In this document: in pieces, positions 8,738 through 16,756 of the stretch
Layout of the letters: each line of letters begins with the position of its first letter
Position numbering within the stretch: position 1 is the stretch's first letter
NCBI GenBank assembly: GCA_029261535.1
Contig: JAJDBF010000010.1
Span: 1 to 64,000 of the forward strand
DNA: 64,000 nt
Source: Nitrospinaceae bacterium
Lineage (GTDB): Bacteria; Nitrospinota; Nitrospinia; Nitrospinales; Nitrospinaceae
Direction: 5' to 3'
The notes under the pieces: generated by a model
Told to the model about the DNA's origin: nothing
The model's input: the letters and a program-made list of their open reading frames with translations, nothing else
The model's database searches: none
Translations under genes and position numbers: made by a program

Positions 8738-9655
8738 ATGGGTTTTTCCATCAATAATCCCGATCTCTCCGTGAAGATGGGTAATTTTTCCCTTAAGAAT
8801 CCTGTAGTTGCGGCATCTGGAACTTTTGGCTACGGGCTTGAGTTTGCACCATTCATTGACTTGAATGCCTTGGGAGGATTTTCCACAAAAGGTCTCTCCT
8901 TACGGCCCAAACTGGGCAACCCGGTACCCCGTGTGGTCGAAACTGAAGGCGGAATGCTCAATGCGATTGGGCTGGAGAATGTGGGGCTGGAGAAATTTGT
9001 CAGTGATAAATTACCGCTCATCCATAAATATGAATGTCGGTTGATTTGTAATTTTTTCGGTAACACCGTGTCTGAGTATGTGGGGATGGCTGAGGCGTTG
9101 TCGAAGGAAGACCGTGTCGATGCTCTGGAAATGAATATTTCCTGTCCCAATGTAAAAGAAGGCGGACATCAATTCAGTTCAAAACCGGCATTGGTTGAAG
9201 AAGTAGTTGGAGCGGTCCGAAAAGCCACTGAGAAATTTCTGATCGTAAAGCTCTCGCCCAATGTGACGGACATCACAGAGACTGCGCGATTCGCAGAGCT
9301 TGCCGGGGCGGATGCCTTGTCGCTCACCAATACTTTTGTTGGTATGGTCATGGACATCAACACGCGGCAACCTTGGCTCGCTAACCATACTGGTGGTTTA
9401 TCCGGACCGGCGATCAAACCCGTTTCCCTGCAAATGGTTTATCAAACGGTAAGAGCGGTCAAAATTCCTGTCTTTGGGATCGGTGGTATTCGTTCGGCTG
9501 ATGATGCGTTGGAGTATTTGATGGCCGGTGCCAGTGCGGTGCAGGTGGGAACAGAAAACTTTTTCGACCCCTGCGCGACTATCAAGATAATTGACGGCAT
9601 TCGCGATTGGTGCATCCAGAACGGTGTGAAATCATTGTCGGAGTTGAAGCCGTAG
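8738..9655 (+). CDS. pyrD: Dihydroorotate dehydrogenase, class 1B catalytic subunit
   Basis: Oxidises dihydroorotate to orotate in pyrimidine synthesis, using FMN. The protein is 305 residues from the ATG at 8738, which has AAAGGG seven bases upstream; an upstream in-frame TTG at 8705 has no such site. Landmarks are NPVVAASGTFGYG near the N-terminus, the catalytic Cys in MNISCPNVKEGG, the FMN-phosphate region GIGGIRSADDALEYLMAGAS, and GTENFFDP near the end. Class 1B enzymes normally pair with PyrK, which carries FAD and a 2Fe-2S cluster; no pyrK is adjacent, so it would have to be encoded elsewhere. The cytosolic gene converges on alr. Confidence 0.93.
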   Translation: MGFSINNPDLSVKMGNFSLKNPVVAASGTFGYGLEFAPFIDLNALGGFSTKGLSLRPKLGNPVPRVVETEGGMLNAIGLENVGLEKFVSDKLPLIHKYECRLICNFFGNTVSEYVGMAEALSKEDRVDALEMNISCPNVKEGGHQFSSKPALVEEVVGAVRKATEKFLIVKLSPNVTDITETARFAELAGADALSLTNTFVGMVMDINTRQPWLANHTGGLSGPAIKPVSLQMVYQTVRAVKIPVFGIGGIRSADDALEYLMAGASAVQVGTENFFDPCATIKIIDGIRDWCIQNGVKSLSELKP

Positions 9656-9670
9656 AGAGCTTGCCCGGTA

Positions 9671-10846
9671 TCAGATGTAAACTCGCGGGACCCGCTTGCC
9701 GATGCAACACATGATCTCGTAGGGAACAGTATTTCCCTGCACTGCCAGTTCTTCGATTCGGATGGTTTCCTTGCCCTGCGTCCCGAACAAAACCACTTCG
9801 TCACCCTCGCGGACGGAGGGAACTTCAGTGACATCGATCAGGCAGAGGTCCATGCAAATGGAACCTACTTGCGGTGCTCGTGCCCCCCTCACCAATACTT
9901 CTATTTTACCGGACAAACTTCTCTGCAGACCATCGGCATAACCCACCGGCAGGGTGGCGATCCGACTTTGCTTGCGCGTGGTGAACTGTCTACCATAACT
10001 CAATGCCGACCCAACCGGGATTTCATTGATATTGATGATTCGGGTTTTCCATTGCATCACCGGCTGGAATCCTGTTTTTTGTTGTTCCAATACTTTTCTG
10101 TAGGGTTCTAGATCTGGCGAGGTGAGAGCACCGTAAAGCAAAATTCCGGGCCGTACCAGATTGAACTGACTCTCGGGAAATTTTAGCAGGGCCGAGCTGT
10201 TAGCGGCGTGAATTTTTGGAATCGAACCTTTACTGGACACCAATTTGCCAATGACGTTTTCGAATTCCTGTAATTGTTTTCGCGTGAAATCAGGCACGGC
10301 CTCGTCTGCTGTTGAAAAATGAGTGAACAGCGAATCGATGCGCAGGGTTTTCAGAGAGCGCACCTGTTCGATGAAGTCTATCGCCTGGTCGGGGGAAACA
10401 CCCAGGCGACTCATACCGGTGTTGATTTTGATATGGACACCCACCCGGGTATTTAATTTTTCTGCGCGGATGGCAAGCGTCTTCGCAAGTTCCAGAGTGC
10501 AGAGCGTGGTGGTCAGGTTGTGCCGAATCAGATCATCGATCTCCTCTGGGAAAATACCGCCAAGCACTTGAATGGGCACCTGGATTCCCTGTTCTCTAAG
10601 AAGAATGCCTTCTTCGATTATCCCGATTCCAAGTGCATCAACACCTTCCTCGACAAGAGCTGTGGCGCACGGGATAACGCCATGACCATAGGCATCGGCT
10701 TTCACCACGGCCATGGTTTCGACACCCGGCTTGAGCAGTTCCCGCATGGATTTAAAATTTTTGCGCAGAGTTGAAATATTTATTTCGGCCACAGTGGCAC
10801 GGTGAAGTCCCATTTGACTGGATGCTGAATTTAAGGTGAGGTCCAA
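9671..10846 (-). CDS. alr: Alanine racemase
   Basis: PLP enzyme interconverting L- and D-alanine for peptidoglycan precursors. Residues about 15-250 form the TIM barrel, with the PLP lysine in MAVVKADAYGHG; the C-terminal beta domain carries the second catalytic tyrosine in ALSYGRQFTT and the DCLIDVT-like block (MDLCLIDVTEVP). At 391 residues from a TTG start with GAGG upstream it is slightly long; an in-frame ATG at 10813 gives 380 residues but has no Shine-Dalgarno. The start is therefore uncertain. It follows the DUF1566 gene by 47 bases on the same strand and may be co-transcribed with it. Confidence 0.93.
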   Translation of the reverse strand: MDLTLNSASSQMGLHRATVAEINISTLRKNFKSMRELLKPGVETMAVVKADAYGHGVIPCATALVEEGVDALGIGIIEEGILLREQGIQVPIQVLGGIFPEEIDDLIRHNLTTTLCTLELAKTLAIRAEKLNTRVGVHIKINTGMSRLGVSPDQAIDFIEQVRSLKTLRIDSLFTHFSTADEAVPDFTRKQLQEFENVIGKLVSSKGSIPKIHAANSSALLKFPESQFNLVRPGILLYGALTSPDLEPYRKVLEQQKTGFQPVMQWKTRIININEIPVGSALSYGRQFTTRKQSRIATLPVGYADGLQRSLSGKIEVLVRGARAPQVGSICMDLCLIDVTEVPSVREGDEVVLFGTQGKETIRIEELAVQGNTVPYEIMCCIGKRVPRVYI

Positions 10847-10893
10847 AACAGGGTCCTCGCAAGTTGAAAGGAAATTGACAGGGCTGGCCGGGA

Positions 10894-11367
10894 TTATTCC
10901 CTGCGACTGCGTCCGGATGAGGAAACGCGATTCGCGACTTTGGCTTTGCCGGTGGAACGGACCGCGCGGGCAGACATGGTGGATTCATCCTTGGCCGTTT
11001 TGCGGATCAGGTAGCCTCGGTCGCTGTAAAAATTATAGGCCATGGCATTGATGCCATTTTCCTCCTGACACCAGAAAGTTGATCCACAGCCTTCCGGGAA
11101 AATAAAATCGATATGGACGATATCGCCATTGTAATCCGTGTTCTTTGAATCGTGGTCGTACAGGTTGCGGCACTCCTGATTTTTAGGGAGACGCCAGTCT
11201 TCGTGTCCGCCAAATTTCTGTTCATTCAACCAGGCGGTATATTTATTGGCCCCTTTCCAATTACACCAACGGCCTCGCATGAGGTAGCTGTCTTCTTTGC
11301 ACCACATCAACTTGTATCGGGCATCGCTGATGGTGCCGTTATCATTGTCTGTAAAACGCTCAGCCAT
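10894..11367 (-). CDS. DUF1566 (Lcl C-terminal-like) protein
   Basis: Protein of 157 residues that is nearly all one DUF1566/Lcl domain. It opens with RFTDNDNGTISDARYKLMW, the typical family start, and contains WRLPKNQECRNLYDH, matching the WRLPT..EL block, and later FWCQEENGIN. The domain is found in secreted and surface proteins of the C-type lectin-like fold, but no signal peptide is visible here. The C-terminus is basic (SSSGRSRRE). Six cysteines in a short protein is notable. Function unknown; it lies just upstream of alr. Confidence 0.75.
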   Translation of the reverse strand: MAERFTDNDNGTISDARYKLMWCKEDSYLMRGRWCNWKGANKYTAWLNEQKFGGHEDWRLPKNQECRNLYDHDSKNTDYNGDIVHIDFIFPEGCGSTFWCQEENGINAMAYNFYSDRGYLIRKTAKDESTMSARAVRSTGKAKVANRVSSSGRSRRE

Positions 11368-11658
11368 ATCGGGTTGATTTAGGGATGGGAGTTTACCTGG
11401 GGCCTAGTTAGCAGGGCCTTGATAATTCCTATAAAATACCCTATCAGCACCACAGAGTTCAAACCTATTTTGAATCCGGGAAGGGGCAGGCCACGACCAT
11501 GGATTGTCGTTCGATTTCTCATCAAGATTTTTCTTGTGTAAATCCATAGAAAAACCCCGGGTTCGGATTGGATGGCCGGGCGAGATGTGATAACTATAAG
11601 TTTCTTTTAAACCGGATTTTGCAGTCGAATTTAATCTTTTACCTGACAGGAACCATTC
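11368..11658. other. Intergenic region, divergent promoters
   Basis: About 290 bases between the divergent DUF1566 gene and the small acidic protein gene. A CCCGG/CCGGG inverted repeat (11556-11580), followed by TTTTT on the minus strand, looks like a terminator but no minus-strand gene ends just before it. I see no supported gene. Confidence 0.35.
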
Positions 11659-11952
11659 ATGGCAAAAATAGAAATAAAGAGTTTCTTTTTTGATCTGATT
11701 CATTGCAAGGACAAGTTACTGCTGACCTTTGACAAGTGGGACGAAGAATATGGCGAGGACCCCCGTGGGCCTTTGGTGGCTGGTATCAGGGAGTGCCCCG
11801 ATGAGGATCTGATTAATCTGCTGATTAATATTCAGCGCATGGCCACCGGCTTTGGTCAAATCAAGGAATTGATGGACGCGGCGGAGCAGGCAGAAGTTGA
11901 TGCGCAACATGAAATTGTTGATGCCGATAGCGACGATGACGATGATTTCTAA
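11659..11952 (+). CDS. Small acidic protein of unknown function
   Basis: Cytosolic-looking protein of 97 residues with no signal or membrane segment. It has an N-terminal FFFDLIHCKDKLLLTFDKWDEEYGEDPRGPLVAGIREC stretch broken by predicted helices, then an amphipathic helical middle and an Asp-only tail (DSDDDDDF). ATG has AGGA seven bases upstream. The next gene (FGE-type lipoprotein) starts six bases after the stop, so the two are very probably one transcript. I do not recognise the family. Confidence 0.65.
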   Translation: MAKIEIKSFFFDLIHCKDKLLLTFDKWDEEYGEDPRGPLVAGIRECPDEDLINLLINIQRMATGFGQIKELMDAAEQAEVDAQHEIVDADSDDDDDF

Positions 11953-11958
11953 ACCGGC

Positions 11959-12840
11959 ATGATTCCTTTGACGCGAATTATTATAAGAATATTTATGACG
12001 GGGGTGCTTCTATTTCTGATGCTCCCAGGGTGCTCCTCCGACAGGGAGGGAAGCGGTGATAAGCCGCAATTGCTGGCACCCGCTCTGGTTTCAGAAAAAG
12101 ATGGCAAGGCGATGGTGCTGGTTCCCGCCGGTGAATTTTTGATGGGAACTGATAAAGTGGATACGGAAAATACCCATCTGAAAATTGGCACCGTCAAACC
12201 TCTGTATCTTGATCAAAAGCCTCAGCAGGCAATTCATGTCGATCCTTTTTATATCGACAAGTTTGAAGTGACCAACCGCGAATACAAGCAATTTCTTTTA
12301 GCCACTCTGTATCATGATCGTCCCTCCAACTGGCAAGGCGATGATTATCCGCCGCAATTGGCGGACCATCCGGTAACCAATGTTACCTGGGGGGAAGCCA
12401 TGGCCTACGCTCTCTGGGCGGGCAAGACGCTACCGACCGAGAGGCAATGGGAAAAAGCCGCGAGAGGGGAGGATGGCCGTTTGTATCCCTGGGGCAGTCA
12501 ATATCAGAAAGGGATATCAAACATGGGGCTGGAGGGGAGAAAGGACTCGGCGAAGGTTGGTAGTTATCCTCAAGATGTCAGCCCTTACGGTGCCCTTGAT
12601 ATGGGAGGTAACGTCATGGAGTGGACCCGCAGTTGGTACCGACCTTATGCCGGCAGTGACTATCGAAATAAAAAAATGGGACAGCGGCTTAAGGTATTGC
12701 GGGGCAACGGATTCCAGAAAGGCGGGCACTATTTTTTGGAGGCGTATCGATATGTATTTCACCGGACCGAGGCCGACCCGGATGAATTTTATGAAAATGT
12801 CGGGTTTCGCTGTGTCCTGGAGGTCAAGGATTTGGGATGA
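11959..12840 (+). CDS. FGE/SUMF1-domain lipoprotein
   Basis: Probable lipoprotein of 293 residues: a hydrophobic N-terminus ends in the lipobox-like MLPGC at about residue 25. The rest is a formylglycine-generating-enzyme-sulfatase domain (C-type lectin-like fold): MVLVPAGEFLMGTD, FYIDKFEVTNREYKQF, HPVTNVTWGEAMAYALWAGKTLPTERQWEKAA (split here for length: the block runs from about residue 137), YPWG, and GGNVMEWT, ending in VGFRCV. These match SUMF1/EgtB/PvdO relatives. The copper-binding cysteine pair of true formylglycine-generating enzymes is not apparent, so it is more likely a structural or binding protein than a sulfatase activator. Confidence 0.85.
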   Translation: MIPLTRIIIRIFMTGVLLFLMLPGCSSDREGSGDKPQLLAPALVSEKDGKAMVLVPAGEFLMGTDKVDTENTHLKIGTVKPLYLDQKPQQAIHVDPFYIDKFEVTNREYKQFLLATLYHDRPSNWQGDDYPPQLADHPVTNVTWGEAMAYALWAGKTLPTERQWEKAARGEDGRLYPWGSQYQKGISNMGLEGRKDSAKVGSYPQDVSPYGALDMGGNVMEWTRSWYRPYAGSDYRNKKMGQRLKVLRGNGFQKGGHYFLEAYRYVFHRTEADPDEFYENVGFRCVLEVKDLG

Positions 12841-12873
12841 GCCAGGTCAAGGAGATAGAAACCTTAAAGACGG

Positions 12874-13725
12874 TCAATCGAATATAGTATTTTTTACATC
12901 AGCACCTTTGGTGTTAGCTTTGGCGTGATTGGAATCGATGAAGTAGGCATTTTTTAGATTAGAACCGGACAGGTTGGTTCCGTGAAGATTGGCTTCGAGT
13001 AAAAACGCATTTTCCAGATTCGCCCCTTCCAGATTGGCGTAGGTCAGGTCGGCTCCTTCAAAGTTTGTTTCTACCATCTTGGCCCCTTTGCAGAAAGCGT
13101 CTTTGAATTCACAGCCAATGAGAATGGCATTCGATAAATCCGCATCGTTGAGTGTGCTCGAGTTAAAGTCGGAGTATTTCAAGGTCGAGCCTTTGAGGTC
13201 GATACCCTCCATCCTGGAAAAGCTGAAATCGGCGCCACGGGCATTTAGCCCCGTCATCTGGCATTTTTCCACTTCAATCGATTTTGCGAAAACGTACATC
13301 ATACGGGCAAAGGCAAAATCGGTTTCGATGATTTTGGAATGGTACAGGTTCGAATGATTCAGGTTGCAACCCCGAAGGTCACACATTCGTAATGTTGAGC
13401 CGGAGAATATGGACTTCTCAAGATTGGAGTTGCGGAAGCTACAGTTCACGAGCATGGCATCTTCAAAGTTTGAATTGCGTAAGTCGGTATTTGCGAAATT
13501 CACATTCTTCAACCTTGCATTGCGAAATGTCGTGTTATGCAGGTTGGCTTCAGAGAAATTGATGTCGGTCAATTCGGCGTTATCGAAGGTGATCTCATTT
13601 AGAACCGCGAATATAAACGAGGTCCCACTCAGGCTGATTCCAGTCAGGTCGTACTCGTGAAAATTGACCCCATCCTGAGTGGGGTTTTTCAGGGCCTGAT
13701 TGAGAACTTCTTCGACCTGGGACAT
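12874..13725 (-). CDS. Pentapeptide-repeat protein
   Basis: Protein of 283 residues that is almost wholly pentapeptide repeats (A-D/N-L-X-X pattern), e.g. FEGADLTYANLEGANLENA, from about residue 20 to the end. Such proteins fold as a right-handed quadrilateral beta-helix. No signal peptide or membrane segment is seen. It is the last gene of a four-gene operon; its ATG overlaps the stop of the MotA-like gene by one base (TAATG), which implies translational coupling. Some members mimic DNA and protect gyrase, but the tight link to a motor-type ion channel suggests instead a scaffold role. Function unknown. Confidence 0.85.
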   Translation of the reverse strand: MSQVEEVLNQALKNPTQDGVNFHEYDLTGISLSGTSFIFAVLNEITFDNAELTDINFSEANLHNTTFRNARLKNVNFANTDLRNSNFEDAMLVNCSFRNSNLEKSIFSGSTLRMCDLRGCNLNHSNLYHSKIIETDFAFARMMYVFAKSIEVEKCQMTGLNARGADFSFSRMEGIDLKGSTLKYSDFNSSTLNDADLSNAILIGCEFKDAFCKGAKMVETNFEGADLTYANLEGANLENAFLLEANLHGTNLSGSNLKNAYFIDSNHAKANTKGADVKNTIFD

Positions 13726-14549
13726 TATTTCTGGTGGTCTGGTGGAAGCAGGGCGTTCATGCTTCGCCGGATTTTTTGAGGATTGACCCGATCATGAATC
13801 CCCATGACCCCGACGCGGATGGCCTTCAGTAGCATAGTCTCGTTTTCTGTGCGGGTGTTCAGTTTGGCTACCAGGGGGATAATGAGCAAGTTGGCCAACA
13901 TGATGCCATAAAAAGTTGTGATAAGGGCGGTGGCGAGCCCGGAGCCAATCTGGCTTGGATCTTCAAGTTTAGAGAGCATCTGGATCAATCCAATGAGGGT
14001 GCCGGCCATTCCAAAAACGGGGGCCTGCACCGCCATGAATCGGAGGATTTTCTGCCCACCGTTGTGTCTCTCTACCAGAGCTTGCATTTCACGTTCCATG
14101 ATTTCCTGAATTTCTCGGGTATTGTAGCCATCGACAATCATGGAAACGCCGGACCTGAGAAAACGGTTGTTGAGAAATTCTTCTTCAGATTCCAGCCGCT
14201 TCATCCCGCCGGTCCGGTATTTGGAGGACAGAGCCATGATGACATCCACGTAATCGGCGGGTTTATGGACATCCGGTTTGTAAGCATTGATAATGACGGG
14301 AATCATCCCCAGGATTTTTTGTGAAGAAAACGCGATAAATGCAGTGGTGACGGTTCCTCCAAAAACAATGAGGCCCGACGGAATACTCCAGAACAGCCCC
14401 ACATCTCCCTGGTATAGGATGGCTCCAAAAATAAGCAGGAAGCCGAACAGAGTCCCAAGAATGGTCCCCATGTCCACAACATTTTGCTGTGGTGTGGCAT
14501 CAATCGCCTGTTGGCTGAGTTCTTCCTGAGTTTTGATGGCGGTGGCCAT
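13725..14549 (-). CDS. motA: MotA/PomA-type stator channel subunit
   Basis: Inner-membrane proton- or sodium-channel subunit of 274 residues, MotA/ExbB family. Four membrane segments are visible: about 26-46, 52-72, 172-192 and 205-225 in the PVFGMAGTLIGLIQML and LATALITTFYGIMLANLLIIPLV region. The first pair carries FGGTVTTAFIAF, matching the PomA/MotA pattern. The cytoplasmic loop is MotA-like, including RFLRSGVSMIVDGYNTREIQ. A good Shine-Dalgarno (GGAG) precedes ATG. The MotB-like partner is two genes upstream, with a class I adenylate cyclase between. No flagellar genes are in view, so use as a flagellar stator is possible but not shown. Confidence 0.9.
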   Translation of the reverse strand: MATAIKTQEELSQQAIDATPQQNVVDMGTILGTLFGFLLIFGAILYQGDVGLFWSIPSGLIVFGGTVTTAFIAFSSQKILGMIPVIINAYKPDVHKPADYVDVIMALSSKYRTGGMKRLESEEEFLNNRFLRSGVSMIVDGYNTREIQEIMEREMQALVERHNGGQKILRFMAVQAPVFGMAGTLIGLIQMLSKLEDPSQIGSGLATALITTFYGIMLANLLIIPLVAKLNTRTENETMLLKAIRVGVMGIHDRVNPQKIRRSMNALLPPDHQK

Positions 14550-14583
14550 TGAGCTCCAAAGTTAAGTTAGGCGTTGAGCCTAG

Positions 14584-16665
14584 TCATGTCTTTAACCCGG
14601 TTGAGCGATCCCGTGTACGAACCCGTAGAGACTTTAAAATATAACTAGTTAGCCAAGAGAGGCCCAGTACATCTCTGCGGCTACCGGGGATAAAAACCTT
14701 AAGGAAATCTTCCCGGTCGGCTTCAATTTCCCGGACTTGCGGACCCAGCTCTTTAATGACCCGATGCATGCAGTTGAGGCCGCCATAGTTTTTGCAGAAC
14801 AATTCCCCCCAGGATGTGAGGTAAATCGCTGTCACCCTTTTTAACCTGCCCACTCTATTATTGATGAATTCGCTGTATTCAACCGGTGTCTGGCATTCCT
14901 TTATATTCCCCTTGAGAACTTCTATTGGAATTGGGTTTCCAAAATCAAGAATCATAAAGAACTGTTTAATATAAGCGTCAATGAGTAGCTGTTCATTAGG
15001 GATATTAGCAACATCGACCTGCGAGAGATAGCTGGATAACTCTTGCAGAATACTCCTCAGGTCAAAATCCTTGATGGATTGTTGCTGTTCAGACCTCAAG
15101 AGCAGAACGGTTTCTGGTTTGAATAGATTGTTGAAACAAGTGAAAGCCAGCAAAAAAGGCAACGTTGTGGCTTTTTTGATGATATTTTCTTTGGGAATCT
15201 GCTCCAGGAAAGCCCGAGATTTTCCTCGAATCAGAAACCATTCCCCTTTATCTCTGGGGTCCTTCTGATTGAAAAGAAATGTGAGTTCCTTTTCCCCTGT
15301 TTCTCCATCAATGAGAGCAAACAGGCTTTCTACTTTGCTGTTGGATTTGCTAAAAAAACTGAATAATTTTCGACCCAGAAGATGAGTGTCTCGCTCCGTG
15401 ATGAGCGATTTTCCTTCTTCCAGCATTTTATTTTTTTCAGAAATCATTTTGTAGGAGTTCACCAGAATTTTATTGATCCTGTCACCCAGTGCCACCTTTT
15501 GCATCATTTGCCAGTTGATATAATTATTGAGGTGATCCAAACGGGTTCCGGGCCAGTCCCATTTCTTGATGAGGTCAACCAGAATGCGTTTTTTCTGATC
15601 CCGGTTTCTGCGATCCAGGTCATCAGTCGTGACCTGGGTTCCAACTTTTATATAAAAAGCAGTGCGCAGGGCATCCAGTTCATTGAATCCTTTTTCTTCC
15701 TTGAAAAATGCTTCTGATCTTAAAAACAGGGCAAGATAAGGATCGATTTCTTCAAACGACTCCTGGGAAAAAACCTGCTTTTTAATATCGTGGCACAGCA
15801 GGTGAAACCGGGTTTCGCGAAACATGTACTCCTCAAGCAGTCCCATTTTGATGAGTGTCTTGAACGGGGACTTGAAAGACTTGATCAATGCCCAGATGGA
15901 ACCTCCAAAAAACTCTCCCTCAGAAATATCCTCCACATTACCGATGTCGACAAACTCATCCGGGTTGAGCAAGGTCTGGTGATTCCGAATAATATTACAG
16001 GCTTCATCGTACTGGAGGTCAGAGGTTTCCAGTGGCATGATCCACCAAAAAGGAATTTTGCCGGCGACGATAACCAGGGACCGGTACATTTCTTCCTTCA
16101 GCAGTTTGGCCAGGGCTGACCCGGTACTCTCACTGTCACTTTCCCCAAAAATATTCTGTTTGACTTCCTCGATATCGTTAACAAAAAAATGGATTTCAAG
16201 GCGGTATTGTTCCCAGACCCATTCTTCAATACGGCACAATTTTTTTGAGAACAGGTCGAGTTGTTCTTTAGAGACATCATCCTTGTGAACCAGCAAGGTA
16301 TAGTCCAAATCAGATTTCTGGGTGTGTGCGATGGATCCGATACTTCCCATCAAAAGAACAGTTTGAATAAAGGGCTTGAGTTCGGCATTGCGCCGGATAA
16401 TTTTTTCGGGAAACAATTCCTCGGCGGTGAACATTATCTCCGGCGTGAGAACGTAATTGGAGATTCCCTGTGGCACGTTACCGGAAAGATAACCGGGCAA
16501 TCCCTCTTGATTAGAGTGAAGAAGCCTTGGGATGAGGGTGAAAACGCGTCTGTCCTGAAAAGCCAGAATTTCATTTATCCGGTCCAGTTTGAATCGGTTA
16601 TACCGGATAAATAACTGTCGATTAGTAAACAGCTGATTTGAAAGACTGGACTTTCCTTCCGTCAT
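14584..16665 (-). CDS. Class I adenylate cyclase (CyaA-like)
   Basis: Predicted to make cAMP from ATP in the cytoplasm. The N-terminal part aligns by eye to E. coli CyaA: residues 40-70 include FTLIPRLLHSNQEGLPGYL and GNVPQGISNY; the nucleotidyltransferase core has LLMGSIGSIAHTQKSDLDY (about 104-122), where G107-S108 and the D119/D121 pair match the catalytic GS...SDLD motif. Later parts (EIHFFVNDIEEVKQNIFGES, EEMYRSLVIVAGKIPFWWIMP) also match. At 693 residues it is shorter than the about 848 of E. coli, mainly at the C-terminus, where the regulatory region lies. It sits 34 bases upstream of motA and 91 downstream of the motB-like gene. No Crp-type regulator is nearby. Confidence 0.88.
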   Translation of the reverse strand: MTEGKSSLSNQLFTNRQLFIRYNRFKLDRINEILAFQDRRVFTLIPRLLHSNQEGLPGYLSGNVPQGISNYVLTPEIMFTAEELFPEKIIRRNAELKPFIQTVLLMGSIGSIAHTQKSDLDYTLLVHKDDVSKEQLDLFSKKLCRIEEWVWEQYRLEIHFFVNDIEEVKQNIFGESDSESTGSALAKLLKEEMYRSLVIVAGKIPFWWIMPLETSDLQYDEACNIIRNHQTLLNPDEFVDIGNVEDISEGEFFGGSIWALIKSFKSPFKTLIKMGLLEEYMFRETRFHLLCHDIKKQVFSQESFEEIDPYLALFLRSEAFFKEEKGFNELDALRTAFYIKVGTQVTTDDLDRRNRDQKKRILVDLIKKWDWPGTRLDHLNNYINWQMMQKVALGDRINKILVNSYKMISEKNKMLEEGKSLITERDTHLLGRKLFSFFSKSNSKVESLFALIDGETGEKELTFLFNQKDPRDKGEWFLIRGKSRAFLEQIPKENIIKKATTLPFLLAFTCFNNLFKPETVLLLRSEQQQSIKDFDLRSILQELSSYLSQVDVANIPNEQLLIDAYIKQFFMILDFGNPIPIEVLKGNIKECQTPVEYSEFINNRVGRLKRVTAIYLTSWGELFCKNYGGLNCMHRVIKELGPQVREIEADREDFLKVFIPGSRRDVLGLSWLTSYILKSLRVRTRDRSTGLKT

Positions 16666-16756
16666 AAGGACCCCGCGTAATGTGAATGTTTTGATTATAA
16701 AGGGAGAGTCAGGAAATCGACAATTTAAAAATCCGGGAAAGCGGAAGGGAGAGACG

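Noticed and set aside
11556-11580. Minus-strand terminator hairpin CCCGG/CCGGG with T-run
   Set aside because: No minus-strand gene ends just upstream of it, so I do not call it a functional terminator.
11404-11703. 99-codon minus-strand frame
   Set aside because: Covers the start of the acidic protein gene and has no recognisable composition or domain.
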